Both the position numbers and the translations under genes were made by a program. Shown here piece after piece: positions 1-8,365 of a stretch of 64,000 bases of DNA (the stretch's first letter is position 1; every line of letters begins with the position of its first letter). The stretch covers positions 247,371-311,370 of the forward strand of contig NZ_JAFDVD010000012.1 in the NCBI RefSeq assembly GCF_016887965.1, given 5' to 3'. The notes under the pieces were generated by a model that made no database searches, was not told the origin of the DNA, and was given only the letters and a program-made list of their open reading frames with translations. The DNA is from Phycicoccus sonneratiae (GTDB lineage: Bacteria; Actinomycetota; Actinomycetes; Actinomycetales; Dermatophilaceae).

Positions 1-814
1 CCTCCAGGTGCAGCACGTCGTCGGCGACGAACGAGCGGAGGGTCCGGCCGTCGGGGTACTCGGTCGCGACGACGGCCGCGAGGCACCCGGCCACCAGGAG
101 GACGAAGAGCACCAGGGACGCGAGGGTCAGACCCACCTGCCACGTCCACGGAGCCGCACGGGTCAGGGCGAGGTCGGCCGCCGCCAGCAGCACCCCCGCG
201 AGGACCACCCGGACCCCGAGCAGCTGTCGCAGGGCGTGACGCCGCACGTCGCGACGGAGCCGGGCGTCGACGACCGTCTCCCGGGCCGGACCCGTCCGTG
301 CGGGGTGGCCCAGCAGGAAGTCCTCGTCGTCGACGGTCACGAGGTCCCCCACGACGACGACCACCCCTGCTCGAGCCCGGCGTGGATGGAGCCGCACGAC
401 CCCGTCGCGGCGGACGGCGCGTCGGGCCCAGCCCCGACCCATCGGACGCGCACCCGCCCCCGCGACGACGAAGGAGCCGGAGACGTCGTACCCCGTCGCC
501 CGCTCGGCGCCCGGGACCACCGGCCGGCGGATCCGCAGGATCGCGGTGACCACGCGGCCCCCGAGGACGACGGCCAGGAGCAGGCCCACGACGCACCCGG
601 TCGCGGGCCCGACGGCCCAGCCGACCGCGACCCCGGCCGCCAGGGCCAGGACGAGCGAGGCCACGACGACCGGTCGGAGCGCGGAGGACACCGCGGCACG
701 CACCGCGATCGCCTGGGCCTGCGTGAGGCGGACGGTCCGTGGCGGCCGCGGCGACTCGGCCCACCCGCTGGGCGGCTCGAGGGGCGCCGTCGGGTGGTCC
801 GCGCCGGACGTCAT
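1..814 (-). CDS. Membrane protein of unknown function, 3' end cut by window edge
   Basis: An uninterrupted minus-strand frame starts at ATG 814 and runs off the left edge after 271 codons. The translation has hydrophobic segments at about residues 47-69, 72-93, 199-217 and 225-250, i.e. two transmembrane hairpins around a soluble central section of roughly 100 residues. I recognise no enzymatic motif. The start lies 10 bases after the stop of the SpoIIM-family gene, so the two are very likely co-transcribed. The frame was read directly base by base; function is unknown. Confidence 0.75.
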   Translation of the reverse strand, partial: MTSGADHPTAPLEPPSGWAESPRPPRTVRLTQAQAIAVRAAVSSALRPVVVASLVLALAAGVAVGWAVGPATGCVVGLLLAVVLGGRVVTAILRIRRPVVPGAERATGYDVSGSFVVAGAGARPMGRGWARRAVRRDGVVRLHPRRARAGVVVVVGDLVTVDDEDFLLGHPARTGPARETVVDARLRRDVRRHALRQLLGVRVVLAGVLLAAADLALTRAAPWTWQVGLTLASLVLFVLLVAGCLAAVVATEYPDGRTLRSFVADDVLHLE

Positions 815-824
815 CGCGCGTCCC

Positions 825-1820
825 TCACGCGGCGACGGGGAGGGCGTCCCCGGCGTCGCGTGAGGCGACGTCGCCGGTCGCGCCGCGGGCGGCCGCCGCA
901 CGGCCGACGACGAACACGTAGAGGAGGAAGGCCGTCTCGGCGGTGATGCCGATGGTGATGCGCGCCCACGTGGGCAGCCCCGAGGGCGTGACGAACCCCT
1001 CGATGACGCCGCTGACGAAGAGCACGACGACGAGCCCGAGGGCCACCCCGACGGCCGTCCGCGCCTCGCGGGCGAGCGACTGGCCGCGCGGCACCGGACC
1101 CGGGCTGATCCACGCCCAGCAGATGCGCAGACCGACGGCGCCGGCGACGAAGATCGCGGTCAGCTCGAGGAGCCCGTGCGGCAGGATCAGCCCGAAGAAC
1201 AGGGCCGTCCGGTCGTGGTAGGCCATGAGGGCTCCGGAGATCCCGACGTTGAGCACGTTCTGGGCGAGGATGTAGATGACCGGCAGCCCGAGGATCCCGA
1301 GCGCGATGACCTGCGCCGACACCCACGCGTTGTTCGTCCAGACGAGCCCGGTGAAGTCGAGGTGCGCGTACTCGGAGTAGTACCGCTCGAAGTCGGTGCC
1401 GACGAAGGAGTCGATCTCCTCGGGCGTCATCCGGCTCGTCCAGACCTGCGGGTGCCGGTACGCGTACCAGCCGACGACGAACGCGACCGCGACGTTGGCC
1501 AGGGCGGTGCTCACCCACCACCAGCGCAGGCGGTAGAGCGCCGCCGGGAAGGTCGTGGTGAAGAACCCGAGCAGCGCCGTCCACGTGCCGGTGCGGCGCC
1601 CCGCCGTCGCGAGCCGGGCTCGCGCCACGAGCGAGGACAGGTGCGCGACGACGGCCGGGTCCGGGCTCGAGGACCGCACGACGGACAGGTGGGTGGAGAC
1701 CCGCTGGTAGAGGTCGAGGAGCTCGTCGGCCTCCGCCCCGGTGTGCCGCCGCTGGCCGACGAGGGTCTCCAGGCGGTTCCACTGCGCCTGGTGGGCGGCC
1801 ACGTAGGCGTCGAGGTCCAC
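825..1820 (-). CDS. Stage II sporulation protein M (SpoIIM) family integral membrane protein
   Basis: 331-residue polytopic membrane protein with a GTG start (1820). A soluble N-terminal part of about 95 residues is followed by about six hydrophobic segments (near 101-121, 165-190, 205-222, 221-238, 254-275 and 286-306). The stretch LPHGLLELTAIFVAGAVGLR (about 213-232) matches the HG-x-x-E signature I know from SpoIIM/DUF95 proteins. In non-sporulating actinobacteria this family commonly sits beside an RDD protein, as here (divergent neighbour at 1868). Its molecular role outside sporulation is not established. Confidence 0.85.
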   Translation of the reverse strand: MDLDAYVAAHQAQWNRLETLVGQRRHTGAEADELLDLYQRVSTHLSVVRSSSPDPAVVAHLSSLVARARLATAGRRTGTWTALLGFFTTTFPAALYRLRWWWVSTALANVAVAFVVGWYAYRHPQVWTSRMTPEEIDSFVGTDFERYYSEYAHLDFTGLVWTNNAWVSAQVIALGILGLPVIYILAQNVLNVGISGALMAYHDRTALFFGLILPHGLLELTAIFVAGAVGLRICWAWISPGPVPRGQSLAREARTAVGVALGLVVVLFVSGVIEGFVTPSGLPTWARITIGITAETAFLLYVFVVGRAAAARGATGDVASRDAGDALPVAA

Positions 1821-1867
1821 GGGAAGCAGCCTAGGCGACCCGCGCGGCCGGGGTCGCCGGTTAGCCT

Positions 1868-2707
1868 GTGCCCGTGGACAGCACCGGGGGCACCGCCTAC
1901 CGCGCCTACGCCTCCGAGGACGTCGTCACCGGGGAGGGCGTGGCCGTCGAGCTGCCGGTCGCCGGCACGATGGTGCGGGCCGCCGGCGGGATCATCGACC
2001 TCGTCGTCGCCGTCGTCCTGCTCATCGCGTCCGTGTGGGGGGTCGGGTTCCTCGTCGCGGAGTCGAACGAGGCCGTCGCGACCGCCCTGTCCCTCGTCGT
2101 GGTCGTCGCCGTCACGGTCGGCGTCCCCGCCACCGTCGAGACCCTCACCCGAGGCCGCACGCTCGGCAAGCTCGCCCTCGGGTTGCGGGTCGTCCGCGAC
2201 GACGGCGGGCCGATCACCGCCCGGCACGCCATCACCCGCGCCCTCGTCGGGTTCGTCGAGCTCTGGCTGCCGCCGTTCGTCGGCATCCCGGCCCTCGTCA
2301 GCTCGGTCGTCAGCTCGCGCAGCAAGCGGCTCGGCGACTACGCGGCCGGCACGTACGTCATCAGCCAGCGCTCGCGGATGCGCCTGCTGCCCCCGCCGCA
2401 GATGCCGCCGCCGCTCGCCGCGTGGGCCGTGTCCGCCGACGTCGCCGCCCTTCCCGCGGGGCTGACGGTCGCTGTGCGCCAGTTCCTCTCCCGCGCAGGC
2501 TCGCTCGTGCCCTCCTCGCGCGAGCCCCTCGGCCGCGAGCTGCTCGGCGAGGTGCTGCGCCACGTGGCGCCGGCTCCCCCGCCGGGCTTCCACGCCGAGT
2601 ACGTCCTCTCGGCCGTCATCGCCGAGCGCCGCCGACGCGACACCGAGCGGCTCGCCCGCGAGGACGCCCTGCGCCGCCGGGTCGTCGGCCCCGACCCCCT
2701 GGCCTGA
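1868..2707 (+). CDS. RDD family membrane protein
   Basis: 279 residues from GTG 1868 (GTG 1874 is an alternative). The N-terminal half carries the RDD-type pattern: an arginine and aspartate in the first membrane segment (VRAAGGIIDLVVAVVLLI), a second segment near residues 65-90, and the typical TLGKLALGLRVV motif that links to the third segment. The C-terminal third (after about residue 190) is hydrophilic, Arg-rich and lacks membrane segments. RDD proteins are small membrane proteins of mostly unknown function. Divergent from the SpoIIM gene with a 47-base gap, which probably contains both promoters. Confidence 0.85.
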   Translation: MPVDSTGGTAYRAYASEDVVTGEGVAVELPVAGTMVRAAGGIIDLVVAVVLLIASVWGVGFLVAESNEAVATALSLVVVVAVTVGVPATVETLTRGRTLGKLALGLRVVRDDGGPITARHAITRALVGFVELWLPPFVGIPALVSSVVSSRSKRLGDYAAGTYVISQRSRMRLLPPPQMPPPLAAWAVSADVAALPAGLTVAVRQFLSRAGSLVPSSREPLGRELLGEVLRHVAPAPPPGFHAEYVLSAVIAERRRRDTERLAREDALRRRVVGPDPLA

Positions 2708-2719
2708 GGCCGCGGCCGG

Positions 2720-3805
2720 TCAGGCGCCGAGGGCCGCGTACCCCGGCTTGACGACGTGCTCGATGAGCTCGAGCCGCTCGTCGAAGGGCAGGAACGCCGA
2801 CTTCATCGCGTTGATGGTCACCCAGCGCAGGTCCTCGAGCGTCCACCCGGCCTCGTCGACGAGCAGCTGCATCTCCCGCGACATCGAGGTGCCGCTCATC
2901 AGCCGGTTGTCGGTGTTGACCGTCACGCGGAACCGGAGCCGCTTGAGCAGCGAGATCGGGTGCGCCGCAACGGACTCGGCGGCACCGGTCTGGATGTTCG
3001 AGCTGGGGCACATCTCGAGCGGGATGCGCCGGTCGCGCACGTAGTCGGCGAGCCGGCCCAGCACCGCCACGCCGTCGTCACCGACCTGCACGTCGTCGAC
3101 GATGCGCACGCCGTGGCCGAGCCGGTCGGCGCCGCACCACTGGATCGCCTCCCAGATCGACGGCAGCCCGAAGGCCTCGCCGGCGTGGATCGTGAAGTGC
3201 GCGTTCTCGCGGCGCAGGTACTCGAAGGCGTCGAGGTGCCGGGTGGGAGGGAAGCCGGCCTCGGCCCCGGCGATGTCGAAGCCGCCGACGCCGCTGTCGC
3301 GGTAGGTGACGGCCAGCTCGGCGATCTCGCGCGAGCGCGCGGCGTGCCGCATCGCGGTGAGCAGGGCCCGCATCCGGATGGGTGTCCCGGCGGCGGCCGC
3401 CTCGGCCTCCCCCTCGCGGAAGCCGGCGAGCACCGCCTCGACGACCTGCTCGAGGGACAGGCCGCCGTCGATGTGCAGCTCCGGGGCGAAGCGCGACTCG
3501 GCGTACACGACACCGTCGGCGGCGAGGTCGAGGGCGCACTCGCGGGCGACGCGGGTCAGCTGCTCCTCGGTCTGCATGACGGCGACGGTGTGCGAGAACG
3601 TCTCGAGGTAGCGCACGAGCGAGCCGGAGTCGGCGGCGTCGCGGAACCACGTGCCGAGCGCGGCGGGGTCGGTGGTCGGCAGGCCGTCGTACCCGGACGC
3701 CTCGGCGAGCTCGACGACGGTGGCCGGCCGCAGCCCGCCGTCGAGGTGGTCGTGCAGCAGGGCCTTCGGTGCGCGGCGGACGACCTCCGCGGTGGGGGCG
3801 GCCAT
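2720..3805 (-). CDS. add: Adenosine deaminase
   Basis: 361-residue cytosolic Zn enzyme that deaminates (deoxy)adenosine to (deoxy)inosine in purine salvage. Catalytic motifs are all visible: HDHLDGGLR near the N-terminus (metal-binding His pair), HAGEAFG (metal His and catalytic Glu region), [18 protein letters not shown] and [10 protein letters not shown] (metal Asp). The start ATG at 3805 overlaps the TGA of deoA by one base (TGATG), so translation is coupled; an in-frame GTG at 3808 is a less attractive alternative. It is the last gene of the salvage operon. Confidence 0.96.
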   Translation of the reverse strand: MAAPTAEVVRRAPKALLHDHLDGGLRPATVVELAEASGYDGLPTTDPAALGTWFRDAADSGSLVRYLETFSHTVAVMQTEEQLTRVARECALDLAADGVVYAESRFAPELHIDGGLSLEQVVEAVLAGFREGEAEAAAAGTPIRMRALLTAMRHAARSREIAELAVTYRDSGVGGFDIAGAEAGFPPTRHLDAFEYLRRENAHFTIHAGEAFGLPSIWEAIQWCGADRLGHGVRIVDDVQVGDDGVAVLGRLADYVRDRRIPLEMCPSSNIQTGAAESVAAHPISLLKRLRFRVTVNTDNRLMSGTSMSREMQLLVDEAGWTLEDLRWVTINAMKSAFLPFDERLELIEHVVKPGYAALGA

Positions 3806-5094
3806 CACGCGATCCGGTCGATGACGACGGAGCCGGCGGCGGGGCGTGACCCCTCGGGGGCGACGAACACCGCTCCCTCGAGGGCCTCCTCGGCCCGGGC
3901 GAACCGGTCGGGGGTGTCGGTGTGCAGGGTCATCATCCGCTCCCCCGCGCGCACCGTGGCGCCCGGCTTGACGTGCAGCTCGACGCCGGCGCCGGCCTGC
4001 ACCGGGTCCTCCTTGCGGGCCCGGCCGGCCCCGAGGCGCCAGGCCGCGACCCCGACGGCGTAGGCGTCCATCTGGGTGATGACGCCGTCCGCCGGCGCGA
4101 GCACCTCCTGGGTGTGCTGCGCGACGGGCAGCGGGGCGTCCGGGTCGCCGCCCTGGGCCGCGATCATCCGGCGCCAGGCGTCCATCGCCCGCCCGTCGGA
4201 GAGGGCCGCGCGGACGTCCTGGCCCCCGCGCCCGGCCGCCTCGAGCATCTCCTCGGCGAGCCGGACGGTGAGCTCGACGACGTCCTCGGGCCCACCGCCG
4301 GCGAGGACCTCGACCGACTCGCGCACCTCGAGGGCGTTGCCGGCGGTGAGGCCGAGCGGGGTGGACATGTCGGTGAGCAGCGCGACCGTCGTGACGCCGG
4401 CGTCGGTGCCGAGGTCGACCATCGTGCGGGCCAGCTCGGTGGCGTCCTCGCGGGTCTTCATGAAGGCTCCGCTGCCGACCTTGACGTCGAGCACGAGCGC
4501 GCCGGTCCCCTCGGCGATCTTCTTGCTCATGATCGAGCTCGCGATGAGCGGGATGGCCTCGACCGTGCCGGTGACGTCGCGCAGGGCGTAGAGCTTCTTG
4601 TCGGCGGGGGCCAGACCCGAGCCGGCCGCGCAGATGACGGCGCCGACGTCCTCGAGCTGGCGCATCATCGCCTCGTTGGAGAGGGAGGCCTGCCAGCCGG
4701 CGACCGACTCGAGCTTGTCGAGCGTGCCGCCGGTGTGGCCGAGCCCGCGGCCGGAGAGCTGCGGCACCGCGACGCCGAAGACCGCGACGAGCGGCGCGAG
4801 CGGGAGGGTGATCTTGTCTCCCACGCCGCCGGTGGAGTGCTTGTCGGCGGTCGGGCGGGAGAGGCCCGAGAAGTCCATCCGCTCGCCGCTGGCGATCATC
4901 GCGCCGGTCCAGGTCGCGATCTCGCGGCGGGTCATCCCGTTGAGGAGGATGGCCATCGCGAGCGAGCTCATCTGCTCCTCGGCGACGACCCCGCGCGTGT
5001 AGGCGTCGACGACCCAGCGGATCTGGTCGTCGGACAGCTCGTGGCGGTCGCGCTTGGCGAGGATGACGTCGACGGCGTCGAAGGCTTCGGTCAT
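3805..5094 (-). CDS. deoA: Thymidine / pyrimidine-nucleoside phosphorylase
   Basis: 429 residues; phosphorolysis of (deoxy)thymidine or uridine to base plus (deoxy)ribose-1-phosphate. Family signatures are visible: [10 protein letters not shown] phosphate-binding segment (about 83-92) and [17 protein letters not shown] (about 112-128), plus the C-terminal barrel/hammerhead-like domain. I start at ATG 5094 ([11 protein letters not shown]), since the frame stays open upstream into the unrelated intergenic hairpin; GTG 5100 is an alternative. It lies between cdd and add, which fits a nucleoside catabolism and salvage operon. Confidence 0.95.
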   Translation of the reverse strand: MTEAFDAVDVILAKRDRHELSDDQIRWVVDAYTRGVVAEEQMSSLAMAILLNGMTRREIATWTGAMIASGERMDFSGLSRPTADKHSTGGVGDKITLPLAPLVAVFGVAVPQLSGRGLGHTGGTLDKLESVAGWQASLSNEAMMRQLEDVGAVICAAGSGLAPADKKLYALRDVTGTVEAIPLIASSIMSKKIAEGTGALVLDVKVGSGAFMKTREDATELARTMVDLGTDAGVTTVALLTDMSTPLGLTAGNALEVRESVEVLAGGGPEDVVELTVRLAEEMLEAAGRGGQDVRAALSDGRAMDAWRRMIAAQGGDPDAPLPVAQHTQEVLAPADGVITQMDAYAVGVAAWRLGAGRARKEDPVQAGAGVELHVKPGATVRAGERMMTLHTDTPDRFARAEEALEGAVFVAPEGSRPAAGSVVIDRIA

Positions 5095-5118
5095 CCGCAC
5101 ATCATGGCAGGGGTCCCA

Positions 5119-5197
5119 CCCCGACCTTGTGGGGGCTGGTCCGCTCCCAGGTCCGCTCCACCGCGTGTCGGGCGGGCGGCCCCCCACAAAGTCGGGG
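5119..5197. repeat. Long inverted repeat between cdd and deoA
   Basis: Two 17-base arms (5119-5135 and 5181-5197) are complementary with one mismatch: CCCCGACCTTGTGGGGG and the reverse complement of CCCCGACTTTGTGGGGG. The loop is 45 bases. It fills the only sizeable gap inside the salvage operon. It could be an mRNA-processing or attenuation structure, a two-half-site operator, or a dispersed intergenic repeat. No T-tract follows, so a simple intrinsic terminator is less likely. Confidence 0.7.
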
Positions 5198-5207
5198 AAG
5201 GCGGAGG

Positions 5208-5615
5208 TCAGGGGCGGCGGGTCTCGAGGTCCTCGGGGCCGAAGGCCTGCGGCAGCACCTCGCGCATCGTCAGCACGCCCTCCGGCGTCCGGAGCAGGGT
5301 GTCGGGGGTCCCGTTCTCCCACAGCAGCTGTCGGCACCGGCCGCACGGCATGAGGGTGTCGCCGCGGCCGTCGACGCACCACACGGCGACGAGTGTGCCG
5401 CCGCCGGTGGCGTGCAGGGTCGAGACCATCCCGCACTCGGCGCACAGCGTGACGCCGTAGCCGGCGTTCTCGACGTTGCAGCCGGAGACGACCCGGCCGT
5501 CGTCGACGAGGCCCGCGACCCCGACGGGGAAGCCGCTGTACGGGCAGTACGCGAGCGTGGTCATCCGCACCGCCTCGGCGCGCAGCGCCTCCCAGTCGAC
5601 CTCGGGGGCGCTCAC
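5208..5615 (-). CDS. cdd: Cytidine deaminase
   Basis: 135-residue Zn-dependent enzyme converting (deoxy)cytidine to (deoxy)uridine. Visible motifs: CPYSGFPVG, NVENAGYG, the CAEC metal/catalytic Glu motif and PCGRCRQLLWE with the two other Zn cysteines. The length is normal for the homotetrameric class. It starts at GTG 5615; the GTGA overlaps the stop of the M20 gene, giving translational coupling. Downstream lies the inverted repeat at 5119-5197 and then deoA. Confidence 0.96.
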   Translation of the reverse strand: MSAPEVDWEALRAEAVRMTTLAYCPYSGFPVGVAGLVDDGRVVSGCNVENAGYGVTLCAECGMVSTLHATGGGTLVAVWCVDGRGDTLMPCGRCRQLLWENGTPDTLLRTPEGVLTMREVLPQAFGPEDLETRRP

Positions 5616-6829
5616 GCGTCACCCACCGGCGTCACGCGCCGGGCATCGAGCCCGCGGACCACCGCCGCGGTCGCGAGCAGCCGCGCCCCGAGGGCGATGG
5701 CCCGCTCGTCGACGACGAGGTCGCCCTGGTGCAGGTCGTAGGTCGGGCCCCCGGGCGTGCGGGTGCCGAGGCGCGCCATCGCCCCGGTGCAGTGGTCGAG
5801 GTACCAGGAGAAGTCCTCGCCGCCGAGCGACTGGGCCGTCGGCACCGGGGAGACCCGGCAGGCGAGCGCGGCCCGGCGCAGCGCCGAGATGCCGTCGGCG
5901 GTGTTGACCACCGGCGGGACCCCCTTGAGCCGCTCGACCTTGGCCTGCACGCCGTACGGCTGGACGACGCCGTGGACGATCTCCTCGAGCAGCGGCCCGA
6001 CGGTGAGCCACGACTCGGCGTCGAGCATCCGCAGCGTGCCGCGGCACTCGCCGGTGGACGGGATGACGTTCGCGACCCGGCCGGCCTCGATCTTGCCCCA
6101 GACGAGCGCCGCGCCGGTGCGCGGGTCGAGCCGGCGCCCGAGCGCACCGGGCACGTCCGTGACGACCTTGGCGAGCGCGTAGACGAGGTCCTCGGTGAGC
6201 TGCGGGCGCGAGGTGTGCCCGCCGCGGCCGTGCAGCGTGACGGCGATCTGGTCTGCGGCGGCGGTGAGCGCCCCCTCGCGCAGGCCGACCTCGCCGACGT
6301 CGATGCTCGGGTCGCAGTGCACCGCGAAGATGCTGTCGACGCCGTCGAGCGCGCCGGCGGTGATGGCCTCGAGGGCGCCGCCGGGCATGACCTCCTCGGC
6401 GGCCTGGAAGATCGCGCGCACCGCGATGCCCCGCTCGGCGAGCGAGTCCTCGACCGCGCGCAGGGCGAGGACGGCGCCGACGAGCGCGGCGACGTGCACG
6501 TCGTGGCCGCAGGCGTGGCAGACCCCGGGCTCGGTGGAGGAGAACTCGAGGCCGGAGCGCTCGCGCACCGGCAGGGCGTCCATGTCGGCGCGCAGCGCGA
6601 CGCGGTAGAGCGGTTCGGGCGCACCGAGATCGGCGAGGACGCCGGTGCCCGGCATCAGCCGGACGGCGACCCCCGCCGCGTCGAGTCGGCGGACCACGGC
6701 CTCGGTCGTGCGCGTCTCCTCGCGGGACAGCTCGGGGTGGGCGTGGAGGTCCCGCCGGAGGTCGGTGAGCTCGGGTGACAGCGAGGTGATGCGCTCGCCG
6801 AGCGCGGCGAGGAGGGCATCATCGTTCAT
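5612..6829 (-). CDS. M20D-family metallo-amidohydrolase (aminoacylase type)
   Basis: 405 residues. Motifs of the M20D group: ALRADMDALPV, CHACGHDVHVAALVGA (metal-binding Cys/His/Asp), FQAAEEVMPGG (catalytic and metal Glu) and the late LGGEDFSWYL metal-site segment. Related enzymes hydrolyse N-acyl amino acids, hippurate, IAA-conjugates or N-acetyl-diaminopimelate; the substrate cannot be read from sequence. It is the first gene of the salvage operon and overlaps cdd by 4 bases. A -10-like TAGACT (6845 to 6840, minus) lies a few bases before the ATG, suggesting a nearly leaderless message. Confidence 0.9.
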   Translation of the reverse strand: MNDDALLAALGERITSLSPELTDLRRDLHAHPELSREETRTTEAVVRRLDAAGVAVRLMPGTGVLADLGAPEPLYRVALRADMDALPVRERSGLEFSSTEPGVCHACGHDVHVAALVGAVLALRAVEDSLAERGIAVRAIFQAAEEVMPGGALEAITAGALDGVDSIFAVHCDPSIDVGEVGLREGALTAAADQIAVTLHGRGGHTSRPQLTEDLVYALAKVVTDVPGALGRRLDPRTGAALVWGKIEAGRVANVIPSTGECRGTLRMLDAESWLTVGPLLEEIVHGVVQPYGVQAKVERLKGVPPVVNTADGISALRRAALACRVSPVPTAQSLGGEDFSWYLDHCTGAMARLGTRTPGGPTYDLHQGDLVVDERAIALGARLLATAAVVRGLDARRVTPVGDA

Positions 6830-6893
6830 GAGGAGGCCGAGTCTACGCCGGGCGGCCCGTGGACCACGGAGGTGTCCGCCGGACGGGAGCCGT

Positions 6894-7385
6894 TCAGCCG
6901 AGCCCGCGTCCGGCCTTGTAGGCGTCCCACCGCTGCGCGACGCCCGCCATCTCGCGGGAGATGAACTCGAGGAACTCGGCCGAGAGCTGCAGCCGCTCGC
7001 CGGCCCGGGTGTGTCGGCCCAGGCCGTCGCGTGCGCCCTCGAGCGCGGCGAGGATCGGCGCGTAGAGCTGGTCGGTCTGCATCATCATGTCGTGCCACGC
7101 GTCGTCGAGGGCGACGTACACGTCACGGCGGGAACCCCGTTCGCGCTCTCGCCGGATCATCCGCACCTGCGACAGGTAGCGCACCGCGCCGGAGACCGCC
7201 GCCGGGCTGATGTCGAGCAGGTCGACGAGCTGGGCAGAGGTGCGCCGCCCGTCCTCGGTGACGAGGAGGGCGGCGAAGACCCGGGCGGGCTGGAGCGGGA
7301 TGCCGACCTCGGCGAGGGCGCCGCCGAGCCGCTCGACCACGTCGGCGGGAGGGTCGGGCAGGACGTCGGAGGGAGCGATGGCCAC
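6894..7385 (-). CDS. MarR/GbsR-type transcriptional regulator
   Basis: 163 residues with a central winged-helix segment: the region around TSAQLVDLLDISPAAVSGAV looks like the recognition helix-turn-helix, followed by the wing RRERERGSRRD. The C-terminal 70 residues are helical and probably dimerise. The layout (short N-terminus, wHTH near 45-100, long helical tail) fits the GbsR branch of MarR-like repressors. It is divergent from the ABC exporter at 7439, with a perfect palindrome in the 53-base gap, so I infer that it represses itself and the exporter. Confidence 0.88.
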   Translation of the reverse strand: MAIAPSDVLPDPPADVVERLGGALAEVGIPLQPARVFAALLVTEDGRRTSAQLVDLLDISPAAVSGAVRYLSQVRMIRRERERGSRRDVYVALDDAWHDMMMQTDQLYAPILAALEGARDGLGRHTRAGERLQLSAEFLEFISREMAGVAQRWDAYKAGRGLG

Positions 7386-7402
7386 GCGGCGACATTACAA
7401 CA

Positions 7403-7431
7403 TTCACAAGATTGTGAACAAGGTGTACCGT
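7403..7431. promoter_or_regulatory. Palindromic operator and promoter of the regulator/exporter pair
   Basis: TTCACAA (7403-7409), GA spacer, TTGTGAA (7412-7418) form a perfect 7-2-7 inverted repeat in an unusually AT-rich spot for this genome. On the plus strand TTCACA (7403-7408) and TACCGT (7426-7431) could be -35 and -10 boxes with 17-base spacing. Transcription would then begin at or next to GTG 7439, giving a leaderless message. The palindrome would cover the promoter, as expected for a repressor site. Confidence 0.65.
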
Positions 7432-7438
7432 CGAGCAC

Positions 7439-8365
7439 GTGACCGATGCCATCACCGTCTCCGGACTCCGCAAGACCTTCGGGCGCACCGTCGCCCTGGA
7501 CGGCCTCGACCTCGCCGTGCGCGAGGGCGAGGTCCACGGCTTCCTCGGGCCCAACGGGGCGGGCAAGTCGACGACCATCCGGGTGCTGCTCGGCCTGCTG
7601 CGCGCCGACGCCGGCACCGCGACCGTCCTCGGGCGCGACCCGTGGCGCGACGCCACCGACCTGCACCGCCTGCTCGCCTACGTCCCCGGCGACGTCGTGC
7701 TCTGGCCCTCCCTCTCCGGCGGCGAGACGATCGACCTGCTCGGCCGGCTGCGCGGCGGGGTCGACGAGGCCCGCCGGCGCCGTCTCGTCGAGCGCTTCGA
7801 GCTCGACGAGACGAAGAAGGGCAAGGCCTACAGCAAGGGCAACCGGCAGAAGGTCGCCCTCGTCGCCGCCCTCGCGAGCGACGTCCCGCTCCTCGTGCTC
7901 GACGAGCCGACGGCCGGCCTCGACCCGCTGATGGAGGAGGTCTTCCAGAGCGAGCTGACCGCCCTGCGCGACGACGGCCGCACCGTGCTGCTCTCGAGCC
8001 ACATCCTCAGCGAGGTCGAGCGGGCCTGCGACCGCGTGAGCATCGTGCGCGCCGGACGCATCGTCGACTCCGGCAGCCTCGCCGAGCTGCGCCACCTCAC
8101 CCGCACCCGGGTCCGCGCCGTCCTCGCGCGGCCGGTCGACCCCGCCACGGCCCGGGCCTGGCCCGGGGTGCACGACGTCACGGTCGACGGCGCCGAGGTG
8201 CGCTGCTCGGTCGAGGCCGACCACCTCGGCGCCCTCGTCGCCGACCTCGGCGGGCGCGGGGTCACCGGACTCACCGTCCAGCCGCCCACGCTGGAGGAGC
8301 TCTTCCTCGCCCGCTACCAGGGCACGGACGCCGACACCGCCGAGCGCGAGGCGCAGCCGGCATGA
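7439..8365 (+). CDS. ABC transporter ATP-binding protein (drug/antibiotic exporter type)
   Basis: 308 residues, GTG start at 7439. Walker [10 protein letters not shown] (about 39-47), a signature-loop region reading [15 protein letters not shown] instead of canonical LSGGQ (SKGNRQK is common in this exporter group), Walker [14 protein letters not shown] and the H-loop in LLSSHIL. The C-terminal 80 residues form the accessory domain of ABC-2 type ATPases. The gene overlaps the permease gene by 4 bases (ATGA). It energises export by the adjacent permease; the substrate is unknown, probably a drug or secondary metabolite. Confidence 0.93.
   Translation: MTDAITVSGLRKTFGRTVALDGLDLAVREGEVHGFLGPNGAGKSTTIRVLLGLLRADAGTATVLGRDPWRDATDLHRLLAYVPGDVVLWPSLSGGETIDLLGRLRGGVDEARRRRLVERFELDETKKGKAYSKGNRQKVALVAALASDVPLLVLDEPTAGLDPLMEEVFQSELTALRDDGRTVLLSSHILSEVERACDRVSIVRAGRIVDSGSLAELRHLTRTRVRAVLARPVDPATARAWPGVHDVTVDGAEVRCSVEADHLGALVADLGGRGVTGLTVQPPTLEELFLARYQGTDADTAEREAQPA

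Noticed and set aside
5612..6829. Reading the M20 gene as allantoate amidohydrolase to link it with the fdrA operon
   Set aside because: Its motifs fit the M20D aminoacylase group better, and it is in a nucleoside-salvage operon 47 kb away from fdrA.
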